DNA of 64,000 nt from a cyanobacterium endosymbiont of Epithemia clementina EcSB (GCF_029919255.1 NZ_CP123991.1:2581833-2645832), one strand, 5' to 3'. Counted from the first letter of the stretch, positions 1-11,251 are shown. Program-made: numbers and translations. Notes: generated by a model from the sequence alone, not told the origin.

Positions 1-215
1 GTCAAATAGTGTTTGTCGAATAAATTTTAAGAGCAGTATAAAGTCTTTTTGCTGATTGGTTACGGCGAATTGTTCAATCAGACGTTATGATTGATTAATA
101 ATGATCGCCTGCCCACTCTACACCAAGGTTTAACCTTTTACCGATAAATAGGCTTTAAGATTGCATCAAGAGTATTCTTCCTACCTTCTCCCTCTTCCTT
201 TTCCTCTTCATTTAT

Positions 216-1211
216 ATGCAGGTTATTTTTTTTGGAACCCCCCAATTTGCCGTCCCTACGTTGCAAAGATTGCTAGATCATTCTCATTGTGAAGTTATAG
301 GAGTCGTTACTCAACCTGATAAACGACGGGGACGAGGTAAGCAATTAATACCCTCTGCTGTCAAAAAAGTTGCTCTACAACATAATTTACCTGTCTGGCA
401 ACCTAAAAGAGTCAGAAATGCGCAAAAGACCCTGTCTGAGCTTAGAGGAGCCCAAGCAGATGCCTTTGTTGTGGTGGCGTATGGACAAATCCTGTCTCCT
501 GAGATCCTATCTATTCCTAAACTGGGCTGTATTAATGTTCATGGCTCAATTTTGCCCCAATATCGAGGGGCCGCCCCCATTCAGTGGAGTGTATATCACG
601 GGGAGCAACAAGCAGGGATTACTACTATGTTAATGGATGAGGGAATGGATACAGGGGATATATTGCTTAAATTTGTGAAACCAATCGGATTATTAGATAA
701 TTCTCACAAAATTGCTGAAGAACTAGCTCAAAATGGGGCAGATTTGTTGTTAGAAACCTTACAAAAACTAGAGGCTGGGGATATCGTTGCCACTCCTCAA
801 AATCCAGCAGAAGCCACCTACGCCCCGTTAATTCAAAAATCTGACTATGAGATCAATTGGTCTAAACCCGCAATCGCCATTCATAACCAAGTGCGAGGAT
901 TCTATCCTAATTGTATCACTAATTTCCGTGATCGCTCCCTGAAAATTATGGCGACCATTCCGTTAGAAGATATTGATTGGGAGTCTTTACCCTCAGCAGT
1001 TCAACCCCTTAGGCAACAATTAACAAATTTACCAACTCTTCAAGGAAAACCAGGGGAAATTCTGAGTAACCTTAAAAACTTTGGACCTGTGGTACAGACA
1101 GGAGAAGGACTACTTCTCTTACAAGAAGTACAATTATCGGGGAAACGCCGTCAGTCAGGGTGGGATTTTTTAAATGGAACTCATGTAAACGTGGGAGAAG
1201 TATTTATTTAA
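216..1211 (+). CDS. fmt: methionyl-tRNA formyltransferase
   Basis: Formylates the amino group of Met-tRNAfMet with 10-formyl-THF in the cytoplasm, giving the initiator for bacterial translation. The 331-residue product has the usual family length. The N-terminal Rossmann part opens with [12 protein letters not shown] (residues 5-16). The catalytic triad reads as Asn107 and His109 in the segment [19 protein letters not shown], and Asp145 in [10 protein letters not shown] smaller C-terminal tRNA-binding domain follows from about residue 210. The ATG at 216 comes just before the first conserved strand, so the start is secure. It stands alone: no intact gene precedes it in the window and the next intact gene (trmFO) is 1.6 kb away on the other strand. 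Confidence 0.97.
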   Translation: MQVIFFGTPQFAVPTLQRLLDHSHCEVIGVVTQPDKRRGRGKQLIPSAVKKVALQHNLPVWQPKRVRNAQKTLSELRGAQADAFVVVAYGQILSPEILSIPKLGCINVHGSILPQYRGAAPIQWSVYHGEQQAGITTMLMDEGMDTGDILLKFVKPIGLLDNSHKIAEELAQNGADLLLETLQKLEAGDIVATPQNPAEATYAPLIQKSDYEINWSKPAIAIHNQVRGFYPNCITNFRDRSLKIMATIPLEDIDWESLPSAVQPLRQQLTNLPTLQGKPGEILSNLKNFGPVVQTGEGLLLLQEVQLSGKRRQSGWDFLNGTHVNVGEVFI

Positions 1212-1792
1212 CGAGCTTTTGGATAATTTATGTCCTTGTATAGATATTCTTTCTTATAAGATAGGTTTAAATTTTTTAAAGTATTTTTTCCAAAAATGCC
1301 TTTAAAAGGCGATGAATATTCCTCAGTATTTAACGGACATCCAATAGTTTTTCTCTAAGTGGTTAAGTTGATTAGACATAGAGAAAAACTTTACGCAAAA
1401 AATGACAACCAACCTTGTATTAATATTGATGATGGCGTTCAAACACCGTATAGGTTTATCCTTTTAATTCTAAATAATTACCAGATTGAAGTATCCAATC
1501 GAGTTGGATTTTATCTAGGGTTTGATGAGGATAGGTTAGAATTACCTCTGTTGGTATAAGACTTTGTTTCTACTCTTGAGTGGTACTGCTGACTGGCTCA
1601 GTTAATCTTAGCGTAATTTTTGGGTTTTCTAATCAATCTAGCTCGTATAGTGATCGCTTTTTTGAACAAATCATCATCTGTATAATTGCCCTTAGATTGA
1701 AACTTAAATTAAATCAAAATATCGTAATTAGTTGAACTGATTCTAAGGTTAAAAGATTTCGTTAAAGATAAATAAGCTTACTAAACCAAGTC
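1212..1792. other. intergenic, no supported gene
   Basis: AT-rich sequence after fmt. A GTG-initiated frame of 66 codons (1359-1559, +) stays open and has a fairly ordinary amino acid mix (for example NIDDGVQTPYRF and GFDEDRLELPLL). I recognise no family in it and see no ribosome binding site, so it may be the tail of a decayed gene. Nothing else stands out. Confidence 0.4.
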
Positions 1793-2230
1793 TTACTCTA
1801 AGAGTAGAAAGACCACTACTGCAGCGATAGTGTTCATGGCTCCATAGCCTACAGTTACAATAAAAAGACTGGCACTAAGAACACTTCCCATTGAGACTAC
1901 TAATCTTTTTCGAGATGACGGACAGAGTTTTAATAGTGGTACAGTTCCTTATCATTTTTAGATGAGAGTATTTTTTTCTAATAAGCAACAACTTAATGAC
2001 CGATAAAGTAAAAAATAACCTTGGGAAGAGATACCATTGTGAGTAATTAAGCCCAAAGGATAAATTATGAAACCTGCAACCAAATAATCACTAACTAATT
2101 GAACAAAATAACCTCTCAATTACTTCTATCCAAAAGAACAAAGAATAAGTAGACAGGAATTAGATATTAACAAATAAACTCAAATATGGCCTAGTCCAAA
2201 AGCATAAAGCGATTGCAAAAAATAAAGGAT
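1793..2230 (-). pseudogene. remnant of a polytopic membrane protein
   Basis: Read on the minus strand in one frame, this stretch encodes membrane-like segments: SDYLVAGFIIYPLGLITHNG, then SMGSVLSASLFIVTVGYGAM and IAAVVVFLLLE, ending at a TAA (1793-1795). The frame is broken by at least six stops (TGA, TAG, TAA, TAA, TGA, TAA), yet sense persists on both sides of each. That points to an old gene decayed by point mutation without large deletions. No start can be placed. The family is not recognised; a transporter, polymerase or small integral membrane enzyme are all possible. The 153 bases at the 3' end (1796-1948) are still free of stops. Confidence 0.6.
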
Positions 2231-2770
2231 AAAAAACTAACAAAACAGAGGAGATTATAAAAATAGGAGATAACTATCTGGATTTTTATAAAGAAATCAA
2301 TAACTAAGTATGATTAGACTTGATTATTAAATCTCAATATTTGGACTATAGCCGTTTATTCAAGATATTCGATGATTTATCTCATGACCAAGAATTAAGT
2401 TTTACAATATCAATATCTAAAGATCTACAGATCTCAGTAAAAAAAGGAGAGTAACATTTGGTTAAAAACTCAGAGATAAAGGAAAATAAGACAACCGTTT
2501 ATCCAAAAGAGTTATAGCAAGTCAAGGCGTTGAAAAATTTTTATAAACTATATTGTCCTAGTCTTATTTTGCCAAGATGATCACAACTTAAATAAGAACT
2601 CAAAGGTTAATTTATGAATTTTTCTTCTATTTAAATAGAATTATTTTTTAAAGTTAACCGCAATCTTATTTTAAAGCATTTAAACTAGAATCTAGTACCT
2701 TAAGTGACTATTTTTTTCAACCTCCAATCACAATTATAAGATTTACCTAACCTAAGAGAGAAAGAAGAAA
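2231..2770. other. intergenic, nothing recognised
   Basis: AT-rich with stops in all frames. It lies downstream of trmFO on the minus strand. I see no hairpin with a T-tract that would serve as a trmFO terminator. Confidence 0.4.
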
Positions 2771-4117
2771 TTATACCCTAAATTTGGTTGAAATCCATTG
2801 ATCTAAATTTTTCAAAGCACGATCACGGTATTTTCCGTAACGTTCTCGTTTATTGCGAAATCTTTGTGGTAATTCCGGGATAATACCGAAATTAGGCGGC
2901 ATCGGTTGAAAATATTTGGGAGATGCATTACTAATAAATTCAAATAACGCCCCCATCATAGTCATTTTAGGAATGGTAAGAGGATCTAATCCTAGAACTA
3001 AGCGTGCAGCATTTGTCCCGGCTAACCAACCTCCAGCTGTGGCCGCCGCATATCCTTCTGTCCCTACTAATTGACCAGCTGCTAATAGGGTAGAACAAGA
3101 TTTAAACTGTAAGGTAGATTCGAGTAACTGAGGAGAATTAATAAAAGTATTGCGGTGCATGACCCCCATACGAACAAATTCTGCCTTTTCCAACCCTGGA
3201 ATTAATCTAAATATCCGTTTTTGCTCTCCCCAATGCAAATTGGTTTGAAACCCTACCATGTTCCATAAACGACCATTTTTGTCCTCTTTACGTAGTTGTA
3301 CCACCCCGTAAGGACGTTTTCCTTTGTTTTCAGGCTCGCGGAAGTCTCCTAGACGAGGATCAAATAGTCCCACTGGTTTTACCGGGCCATAGCGCATAGT
3401 ATCTTCTCCTCGCTTGGCCAATTCCTCTATGGGAAGACAACCTTCAAAAAACTTAGCAGTTTCTTGTTCAAAATCTTTTAATTTTACTTGTTTCGCTCGA
3501 CATAATTCCTCTCGAAAGTGCAGATATTGTTTTTTATTGAAAGGACAGTTAAGATACGCCGCTTCCCCTTTGTCATAACGGGAAGCCAAAAAAACAATAT
3601 CACGGTTAATGGAGTCCCCGACAATGATAGGACTAGCTGCATCAAAAAAGCTTAAATAGTCCATCCCTGTAAACCTTCGTAAGTCTTCTGCCAAAGCAGG
3701 AGTAGTCAACGGTCCGGTAGCAAGGATAATCATACCTTCTGAGGGAATTCTAGCTATTTCTAGTCGTTTTAAAGTGATTAGAGGATGTTTGGCTAAGGTT
3801 TTGGTTAACTCATGGCTGAAGCTCCCTCGATCTACTGCCAATGCACCTCCTGCGGGGATTGAATTTTGATCGGCAGTTTGAATGATGATTGACCCTAGAC
3901 GGCGTAATTCTTCGTGGAGGAGTCCAGAAGCGCGATCGCTTGACATTGCCCCAAAGGAGTTACTACAAACCAATTCAGCTAATTCTTCGCTATGGTGTGC
4001 TGGACTTGTTGTGTGAGGACGCATTTCATAAAGGACAACAGGAACTCCTGCTTGGGCAATTTGCCAGGCAGCCTCGGTTCCGGCCAATCCTCCTCCAATG
4101 ACTTGAACGATGGACAT
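2771..4117 (-). CDS. trmFO: folate-dependent tRNA (uracil-54-C5) methyltransferase TrmFO
   Basis: Flavoprotein that makes ribothymidine at position 54 of the tRNA T-loop, using methylene-THF as carbon donor and FAD as reductant. The 448-residue protein begins with the FAD-binding motif [11 protein letters not shown] (8-18). The two cysteines important in characterised TrmFO proteins are present: Cys51 in LVCSNSFG and Cys227 in [11 protein letters not shown]. The C-terminal region [20 protein letters not shown] is typical of the GidA-like fold. The ATG at 4117 directly precedes the first strand. Monocistronic, with about 250 bases of spacer on its 5' side. A HIP1 octamer lies inside the gene at 3932-3939. 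Confidence 0.97.
   Translation of the reverse strand: MSIVQVIGGGLAGTEAAWQIAQAGVPVVLYEMRPHTTSPAHHSEELAELVCSNSFGAMSSDRASGLLHEELRRLGSIIIQTADQNSIPAGGALAVDRGSFSHELTKTLAKHPLITLKRLEIARIPSEGMIILATGPLTTPALAEDLRRFTGMDYLSFFDAASPIIVGDSINRDIVFLASRYDKGEAAYLNCPFNKKQYLHFREELCRAKQVKLKDFEQETAKFFEGCLPIEELAKRGEDTMRYGPVKPVGLFDPRLGDFREPENKGKRPYGVVQLRKEDKNGRLWNMVGFQTNLHWGEQKRIFRLIPGLEKAEFVRMGVMHRNTFINSPQLLESTLQFKSCSTLLAAGQLVGTEGYAAATAGGWLAGTNAARLVLGLDPLTIPKMTMMGALFEFISNASPKYFQPMPPNFGIIPELPQRFRNKRERYGKYRDRALKNLDQWISTKFRV
3932..3939. repeat. HIP1 octamer GCGATCGC
   Basis: Perfect copy of the highly iterated palindrome common in many cyanobacterial genomes, inside trmFO. I found only one other perfect copy in the window (50040-50047). 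Confidence 0.8.
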
Positions 4118-4380
4118 ATATTTTAAATTTGACTAAGGTACTTGGTTTAGTGGTAATCGTTCGGTAGAGGCTAAACCATCATTGTGGGGTGGACATTGCA
4201 ACCCTACAAGATCAAAGATTTTAGAGAGGCTAATTTTTATTATTACTACACATTTAGCACTATTCAACTATCAACTATTAATAATGATTTCCTAATTTAG
4301 GATAGTTAACTGCCGTTACTCCATAGTGTAAAATCTTGCCTTTTTAGCTACTCCATAAATAATCTAGTGATAGCAACACT

Positions 4381-4629
4381 TCATGCGACGCTTACTTGAT
4401 ACTCCTTATAGAATAAGACATCTTTTAAAATTAGAAAACTATTGTCAGTTATTTCCATTTTTATCCCCCCAAAACAATCTTCTCTAAGTCCAAATAGTTC
4501 AAAAAAATGCCTCATTCTTTCTTTTGCAACTGCAATGGTAAACCCAGGGTAATTAAAGGTTGCTCTAGATATCTTCGAGACATCTAAGAGGTTAATATAC
4601 TCCCCACCTTCTGAGACTTTATCAACCAA
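4381..4629 (-). CDS. small unrecognised protein, possibly a gene fragment
   Basis: An open frame ends at 4381 with no internal stop. The 82-codon version needs a TTG start at 4629, but the frame is open up to a TAA near 4662 and the added residues (KKKIALKPQILV) look natural. An ATA codon in that stretch may be a decayed ATG. The composition is soluble and ordinary, with a central segment RATFNYPGFTIAVAKERMRH. No ribosome binding site and no recognised family. It could be a short functional gene or the 3' part of a larger decayed one; its isolation in a decayed region makes the latter plausible. Confidence 0.35.
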   Translation of the reverse strand: MVDKVSEGGEYINLLDVSKISRATFNYPGFTIAVAKERMRHFFELFGLREDCFGGIKMEITDNSFLILKDVLFYKEYQVSVA

Positions 4630-4764
4630 AATCTGGGGTTTAAGGGCTATTTTTTTCTTTGATAGCCTTTAATACCTTCAATTATTCTGGAGACTGAAAT
4701 AATAAAATATTGAGTGATGAGATTGCTCAATATTTAAAGTAAATAATGGTAGTTTGGAAGTAAT

Positions 4765-4950
4765 TTATAATAAGGATTTTAGAGTTTCTGCTTAGTTAGG
4801 CTTAACATGGTCAACGATAATATAATCAATAATTTCAGAATCAATACATTTGTTTTTTGAAAAAAACATCAGTGAATATCTTTTTAGGTAGATAAATTAG
4901 TCGGTAGAAATCTGCTCTACTTTCTCAGTAGAGAATTGCAAAATTAAAAT
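4765..4950 (-). pseudogene. unrecognised coding remnant
   Basis: On the minus strand one frame reads sensibly for about 60 codons, with FYRLIYLPKKIFTDVFSK followed by IDSEIIDYIIVDHVKPN. It is broken by a TGA and a TAA before a final TAA at 4765-4767. The balanced amino acid usage differs from that of the surrounding AT-rich DNA. Family unknown; no start can be placed. Confidence 0.35.
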
Positions 4951-5604
4951 GTTAAGTCTCAATGGGAAAAACTCTAATATATTTAGGCTTTATGATTAAA
5001 TTTTGATAGGCAATATAAAAGTTTTCTGGATAAAGTTTTAATGATTTATTATCTAGTAATTTAGAGATAGTAATCAACTAACTTTTAGATTATTTAGCTC
5101 TGTAGATTAAAACAATCTAGAGATTAGACTGAAAAATAGCAAGTTACTTGATAAAGAATTAATGGTTCTGATATATATTGGGTGTTACTTGAAGAGGTTT
5201 ATAATTATAAAATTACTATTTTAAGTTCTCTTTATTTCTCAGTAACCGTACCAATTAATTCAGAATTAGACTATTAACCTTAAACTATAAATACAAAAAA
5301 GTAAAGTGCGATATGTCTAGGTTTATGGAAAGTAGTAAACAGACTACACCCACAGGCTAATGCCTAATCAAGGGCAGAAAACTAACCAATTGTAATAAAA
5401 TTTTAATAGAAGTAACACCTAATAATTTTGTACCCGAATCTTAAAATAACTTTCCAAGTATGTTCAATTATAGAATAAATAAAGACAAAAAATAGAAAAA
5501 ATTATATTAGAGGATGAACATAATCAAATGGTAAATTTATTCTGGAAAGAAAAAGCTAACGGATCGAATATAAAAAATACGTCGCTGAGAGAGCGTAACA
5601 CTAA

Positions 5605-5930
5605 TTAAAATGTTAAATAGGCAGACAAAGTCGGCTGAGTAATATCGGTATTAGATACTCTCTAATTCTCCTACTTGATGGGTTGTCAGAACAGTCTGTA
5701 AATATTCTAGAATACTTTGTCAACTATGGTCTTTTAATTTATCAAGAATGATATTGACTGAAACAGATAGAGATAAAACAGTGAAGAAAATAGTTGGAAA
5801 TCCAGACAAGGTCTAATCAGAAGAAGATTTCATCAAATGCTCAAGAATCATTACTCCAAAGTCTAACAGAAAAACAATCCCTTGTTATTCGATAACGATA
5901 TCAAAATATATCTGAAAATTTCGACCAACT
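5605..5930 (-). pseudogene. unrecognised coding remnant downstream of infC
   Basis: A single minus-strand frame keeps sense for roughly 105 codons around four stops: GIVFLLDFGVMILEHLMKSS, then VSVNIILDKLKDHS, then ILEYLQTVLTTHQVGELES. The mix of hydrophobic and charged segments suggests an old soluble or peripheral protein. I cannot name the family. It lies just beyond the infC terminator on the same strand. The remaining DNA between 4950 and 5605 shows nothing I recognise. Confidence 0.4.
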
Positions 5931-5950
5931 GTAACAATAAAACAAAATAA

Positions 5951-5972
5951 TCCCCTCAGATTAAAGAGGGGA
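5951..5972 (-). terminator. Rho-independent terminator of infC
   Basis: Perfect 7-bp stem (TCCCCTC / GAGGGGA) with an 8-base loop, 58 bases past the infC stop. On the minus strand it is followed by the T-rich run TTATTTTGTT, the normal layout of an intrinsic terminator. Confidence 0.75.
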
Positions 5973-6030
5973 ATTAACGAGTTTAATTACTTAAATGTGA
6001 CTAAGTTGTCAACAAGGTCTTAGTCTTTCT

Positions 6031-6561
6031 TTATTTCTTGGGGGTTAAGAACATCATCATGTTTCTTCCCTCCCGTTTAGGAATTTGTTGAATGTCAGCG
6101 ATGTCTTTAAGATCTTGAGCCATACGGTCTAGTAAATCTAAAGCCAGATTGGAATGTTGAATTTCCCGACCTCGGAATGTAACCGTCGCTTTAACTTTGT
6201 CACCAGACTTAAGAAAGCGTTTAGCTTGATTAATACGTACCATATAATCGCTTTCGCCGATTTTATAGCGCATCTTTACTTCCTTAACGTCGGCTGTATG
6301 CTGCTTTTTCTTGGCTTCCCTAGCTTTTTTCTCCTGTTCAAATTTATATTTGCCATAATCCATGATTCGGCAGACAGGAGGTTTAGCAGTTTCACTCACC
6401 AAGACTAAATCAAGCTCCTTTTCTTGCGCCATAGTTAACGCCTCATCAGGAGTCAGAAGACCGACTTGTGCGCCATCGCTATCGATGACTCGGATTTCAG
6501 GGAAACGAATTCTTTCGTTGATTTTTGGGAGATCGCGTTGGGAGCGTCTTTTATCTATCAC
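6031..6561 (-). CDS. infC: translation initiation factor IF-3
   Basis: Binds the 30S subunit, prevents premature 50S joining and checks initiator tRNA and start codon. The 176-residue product has the two-domain IF-3 layout. The N-domain holds [17 protein letters not shown] and [22 protein letters not shown] lysine-rich linker joins it to the C-domain, with [17 protein letters not shown] and [19 protein letters not shown]. The usual cyanobacterial N-terminus is M-P-V-I-D-K-R-R. Here the codons at those positions are ACG-CCT-GTG-ATA-GAT, so the first possible conventional start is GTG at 6561, and the methionine position itself is ACG (6565-6567). No clear Shine-Dalgarno lies upstream. IF-3 genes often use rare starts for autoregulation. 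Confidence 0.95.
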   Translation of the reverse strand: MIDKRRSQRDLPKINERIRFPEIRVIDSDGAQVGLLTPDEALTMAQEKELDLVLVSETAKPPVCRIMDYGKYKFEQEKKAREAKKKQHTADVKEVKMRYKIGESDYMVRINQAKRFLKSGDKVKATVTFRGREIQHSNLALDLLDRMAQDLKDIADIQQIPKREGRNMMMFLTPKK

Positions 6562-7621
6562 AGGCGTTTGTTGTTGTAATCTTAAATAGATGGATGAACT
6601 TAAGTGAATATAGGTGCATAGAGTTACTAATTTTATTTTACTAACTTTTAACGAGGTTCTATCTTAAATACGAATATTACTTTTTGTTTATGGTCGTCAA
6701 TCTCAAGATTGGGCTTTGATTAACTGATGTCGAGCATCATTAGATGAATATAGAAGCCACGCATTGACAAATTATTTTAAATGTACACCATCTAGAACAG
6801 ATAAAGCAATAACTAACAAAACTACGGTTGACCTCAAAGAATAATTTCCTTTTAGTTTAACACCAATTGTCAATCAACTCTTTAGCCCTTATCAACTCTA
6901 ATCTGATAAAAGCTCACAGAGCACCAAAAAAGTGAGTTAAGATCGTCTCAGATTTTTTGACTAAGATTTTGTTCTCAGTTCCAAATTATTGCTTTAGGAC
7001 CTAAAGGTAACATTCAATAACTTATTTTTTTGACTGAAGAAATAGATTGTTAGTAACTGCATTTAAGTTTCGATGCTTTTTAAAAACATATGTATCGATA
7101 AATATTGTCTATTTGTTTTTTAAATCAGAATTAAACTTACCCAAACTTTCTTCAATGAATGATTATCTGATTTTTCTTTATTTCTCAGGTTAATAATTGC
7201 CTAAAATTCCTTTTTTTTGATTGATAGTTGTCAATTTTAGCTATTTTTGTCGTTAAATCTAATTCCTAATTACGATACAAATTCTTAAACATATTCGGAC
7301 AAACAATTACGGACTTCTATATCTGTGTTCACTTGTGAACACAGATATAGAAGTCTAAAGAACAATTGGAAGTTGATTTCTTCGTGATAGTTCGGACAAC
7401 TATCTCCTCTTTTCTATCAATTTTTTTTTTAGTTTCGGCAAACGCTTCGCATCTTAACATATCTTATGTTTAAGTTGGTCTGTCAATGTGTAACTCCTAA
7501 AAATTGTCAATGATTTTAATGAAAACTTTTAAAAAACTTGACAATACTGATTTTCTTTTGCTTATCCTCGATGATTTTTTTAGAATAAACAGGGTTTAAA
7601 GATTTATAACAGCAAAAATAA
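6562..7621. other. intergenic, one long palindrome only
   Basis: About 1 kb of AT-rich DNA. A short plus-strand frame (about 6726-6848) is open for some 40 codons with balanced usage, but it has no start or family signal. The only structured element is the palindrome at 7312-7355. Confidence 0.4.
7312..7355. repeat. perfect inverted repeat, 21-bp arms
   Basis: Arms 7312-7332 and 7335-7355 are perfectly complementary with a 2-base spacer (TT); the arm contains ATATCTGTGTTCAC. There is no T-tract on either side and it lies 300 bases upstream of a pseudogene, so a plain terminator role is not obvious. Confidence 0.9.
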
Positions 7622-8502
7622 GTTTCTCAGAGCAAATCTTGGGAGAAACGCATTGGACAACAGCGAGACTGGATTTGGCGCGGTTGGCAAATTCGATATG
7701 CTTATTTTCGATCTTCTCTAAATTTAAGCTCTGAGCCATATCCTCTTTTGATTTTATTGCACGGGTTTGGGGCTGTTATTGAACATTGGCGACATAATAT
7801 TTCGATTCTTGCCGAACAACATACAGTTTATATTTTAGATTTATTAGGTTTTAGTGGCTCAAGAAAAGCAGCCACGGACTACAGTGTCTATTTGTGGACA
7901 GAATTAGTCTATTATTTTTGGCAGACTTTCATTGGTGAACATGTAATTTTAGTGGAGAATTCAATCGGTTCTTTAGTTTGTTTAACGGCGGCAGATAATT
8001 ATCCTGATCTGGTGAGAGGAATTCTTATTTTGAGTTTACCTGATACTTCTCTGCGACAATAAATGATTTCTCGATGGTTGCAACCAGTAGTGACAACGGT
8101 AGAAAATTTAGTTGTTTTCCCATTATTACTCAAAGGATTGTTGACAATAATACGCCGTCCTAGTGTCATTCGTTCTTTGGTTAAATTAGCTTATGAAGAT
8201 TCTTCAGCAATCACGGATGAGTTGGTAGAAATTATAATGACTCCTATTTATGACGAAGGGGCTTCTCGAACATTATGTTTGTTGGTACAAGGAGCTAGAA
8301 AATCCGATCTTGCTCCCTTTCCTAAATCTATTCTACTCAGGTTAACTATCCAAATGCTATTAATGGTCGTAAAGATCGATTAATTCCTCCATATCTAGCA
8401 CCTATTTTTGCAAAATTAAATCATCGTATTACTTTAATTGAATTAGCAGGAATCGGACATTGTCCTTACGATTAATGCCCTGAACAATTTAATTCTATTT
8501 AA
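7622..8502 (+). pseudogene. alpha/beta-hydrolase, disrupted
   Basis: Remnant of a cyanobacterial alpha/beta-hydrolase fold protein. The frame opens with WIWRGWQIRYAYFR, then the oxyanion-hole motif ILLHGFGAVIEHWRHN. The nucleophile elbow reads VENSIGSLVCL, so the catalytic Ser is still present. A TAA at 8060-8062 stops the frame, and coding resumes in the same frame (ISRWLQPVVTTVENLVVFP). A frameshift near 8340 then moves to another frame carrying the acid/His part: NGRKDRLIPPYLAP and ELAGIGHCPYD, followed by a further stop where a Glu or Asp codon is expected, ending at 8502. At least three lesions make a functional product very unlikely. Intact homologues hydrolyse esters or related substrates; the substrate is unknown. 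Confidence 0.85.
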
Positions 8503-9718
8503 CTTAGTTGGAGTGCAATATTAAACAGTGAATCAGTTAATATATAAGTAAATAGATAAGGATATTTCTTAGATATTAGACACTAAATAAAATATTACAT
8601 GGGTAGATTTAGGGTAACTACAGTATTCTTAGTAATTTATCTCCTTTTTTAGGTAATGCCTCAGAAACGTCTTGTTATGTATTAGCCTAGCGTAATCCAC
8701 TCTATAGTTCTTTTAAGATATATAGTTATACCGAACTGATGATGTAGAATTAAATAGTAAAATGCTAAGCTAAAAAGCTTTTAATTATTAAAAATAATTC
8801 TGCTATTATTTGACTAATTTATCAGGAGAAGTAGATAATTTTTTCTAAAACTAGATTTTGGCTTTTATCAAGAAAAAATTCAAACTTTTTTTAAAAATGG
8901 ATATTTTTTTGAGAGAACTAGTAAAGTCTTATGCAATTTATCTAATTTAACTTCTTGGCTTGTAAAAATATATTTTTTGAGTTTAGCTACATACTAATAT
9001 TAATTAATATATTAAAATCTTTAATTTATTTACCAAAGTTCTTACTTGATTCTCTAATTTACATATAGCTAATTATCGTATATTAAATATATATTCTACT
9101 ACTTAAGTTTATAATATAAGACTTTTTTATTTAAAGTGTTTTTATATAGTTTCTCAATATCTACACTAAGGGATTTAATATCTTTTTATGATACTTATAG
9201 TATATATTTTTTATCAAAAACACTTAACTATTCTTTGAATTTGTTTTCACATCAATTATATGTAATTTGACAAATCTCTTAAGGTGAACTTTTCATAGTT
9301 AATTTATTCTTTAAATGAAGTTGCCTAGTTTTTTAAAAAAATACCAGTTACTATTCTGTCTATTTTTTTTGATTAATCAAATTATTTTTATTTAAAATAA
9401 AATCTGATAAGCCAAAAATAAAGTACTTTTAATTCTGAATAGATAGTCAGTTTGGATCTAGTTTTCAAATCTAAATAGAGCATCGTGTCAGTACTACTGA
9501 TTACTTATATTGTTCCTATATATTTTTGTATATTAGGACACAAGTTAAAAGCTTGTAAATTATTATATTAATCTATTAAAAATAAGGTCTGATAGTAATT
9601 AACTAAATACAATTATCTGTCATTTTATTACTGATACATAGTTATATATAGATTTATAATAAGTAATTTACTTCTCTGACTCTAACTAAACACTTGATAG
9701 AAAATGATTAATCAATAT
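8503..9718. other. intergenic, nothing recognised
   Basis: Extremely AT-rich, with stops in all frames at short intervals. I see no motif, long repeat or RNA-like segment. It is downstream of msrA on the minus strand; no clear terminator. Confidence 0.45.
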
Positions 9719-10381
9719 TTAATTAACTGTTTTATTAAGACCAACAGGAAAGCTAACATTCGTTCCTCCCAACCCACAATAACCGTTAGGATTTTTAGCG
9801 AGATACTGTTGATGATAAGTCTCTGCATAGTAAAATGCAGGAGCATCTAAAATTTCTGTAGTTATTTCGCTATATTCCACTTTATTTAATGCTTTTTGGT
9901 AAATTTCTTTAGAAGTTTCTGCTTGTTGCTTTTGTTCAGGGGAATAAACATAAATTCCTGAACGGTACTGAGTTCCTATATCATTTCCCTGACACATTCC
10001 CTGGGTGGGGTTATGACTTTCCCAAAATATTTTTAACAGTTGTTCATAACTAATAATTTTAGGTTCAAAAATCACTAACACTACCTCATTATGACCCGTA
10101 AGTCCGGTACAAACTTCTTGATAAGTAGGATTAGGAGTTAACCCGGCTGCGTACCCTACTGCAGTGGTATACACTCCTTCAAGTTGCCAGAACTTACGTT
10201 CCGCTCCCCAAAAACATCCTAACCCAAACATTGCGGTTTCCATTCCTTTAGGAAAGGGGGATTTAATAGGATTTCCATGGACATAGTGGAAAGCTGAGAC
10301 AGATATTTTCGCTTCCCGTCCAGGCAATGCTGTCTCAGCAGTAGGCAGAGCTGATTTTATCCCGAATCCGAATAGTTTCAT
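9719..10381 (-). CDS. msrA: peptide methionine-S-sulfoxide reductase
   Basis: Repairs oxidised methionine (S-epimer) in proteins and as the free residue, using thioredoxin as reductant. The 220-residue protein carries the catalytic motif [11 protein letters not shown] with Cys56. The conserved GHNEVV and the core segments [19 protein letters not shown] and [18 protein letters not shown] follow; the last holds a probable resolving Cys. The N-terminal extension of about 50 residues before the catalytic domain is common in cyanobacterial and plant-type MsrA, so the ATG at 10381 is acceptable. The gene is isolated in AT-rich DNA. Retention fits the oxidative load of a cell with active respiration or a photosynthetic host. 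Confidence 0.96.
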   Translation of the reverse strand: MKLFGFGIKSALPTAETALPGREAKISVSAFHYVHGNPIKSPFPKGMETAMFGLGCFWGAERKFWQLEGVYTTAVGYAAGLTPNPTYQEVCTGLTGHNEVVLVIFEPKIISYEQLLKIFWESHNPTQGMCQGNDIGTQYRSGIYVYSPEQKQQAETSKEIYQKALNKVEYSEITTEILDAPAFYYAETYHQQYLAKNPNGYCGLGGTNVSFPVGLNKTVN

Positions 10382-11251
10382 AGTTTTTTACCCAAACAAA
10401 CATCTTATTTTTATCTTAAACAGAAAAAATAGCTTCTTCAAAGTTTTGCTTAATCATTACCACATTCACCACATCTATTGTAACTACTGCAGCAACCATG
10501 CTCAAATCCTACTCTCCTATCAAGAGAATAGCAAATTTTATCTATACGTTGTTTCTTCATTATTTAGACTTCTACAATCTAAAGATATCACTAATATGGG
10601 TAACATAATATTCAGGACATTTATTAGATATTTTTAAAAAAATGTAGTGTAATCAATGACAAGAACTTTTGTCCTGTAAATCAATTTATAGGCTTATTTT
10701 ATTTTCAATTTAACTTGTGCAGATTTTCTTATAATTTAGGCTAGTTTGTAAAATTAATAATAATTAAAAACTTGATAACTTAGATTTAAAAAATAGCAGT
10801 AAAAAATAATTACATTTTATTTTTTTAAGCAAAAACATAAAAAAATTGCTCGCAATTCTCTTTAAAGGAGTAAATTAAGGAAAAGATAGGATAATACCAG
10901 TAAAAGATTTCTATTCTAGAACATTTTTAAAAATCGCTGCTTTATAAATATTTATAGTAAATTTATTTAAATAAATGGTTAATAATATCTTTCAAAGAGA
11001 TACAATTTTTTATTTTCTAAGCTTAATTAGTAAAATTATTTTTTTAAAAAAATTAATAATGTATTACGTATAATTTTAAGTATTATATAAAATTTATTAT
11101 ATTGATGTTTAAAACAAATAAGACAACGAATTTACCATTCTAAATCTAGAAAGATATCATATAAACTGTAACATATAAATAGTATAAGTAATTCAAAGTG
11201 TTAGAGGTTAATTATATTTAATCAACATAAAGTTGTCTCATTATTTAATGT
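10382..11251. other. intergenic, nothing recognised
   Basis: AT-rich; the short frames present have stop-prone, repetitive composition. No promoter, RNA or repeat can be supported. Confidence 0.4.

Noticed and set aside
10446-10637. 63-codon frame after msrA
   Set aside because: His/Tyr/Ile/Ser-rich composition expected of AT-rich spacer; no ribosome binding site or family.
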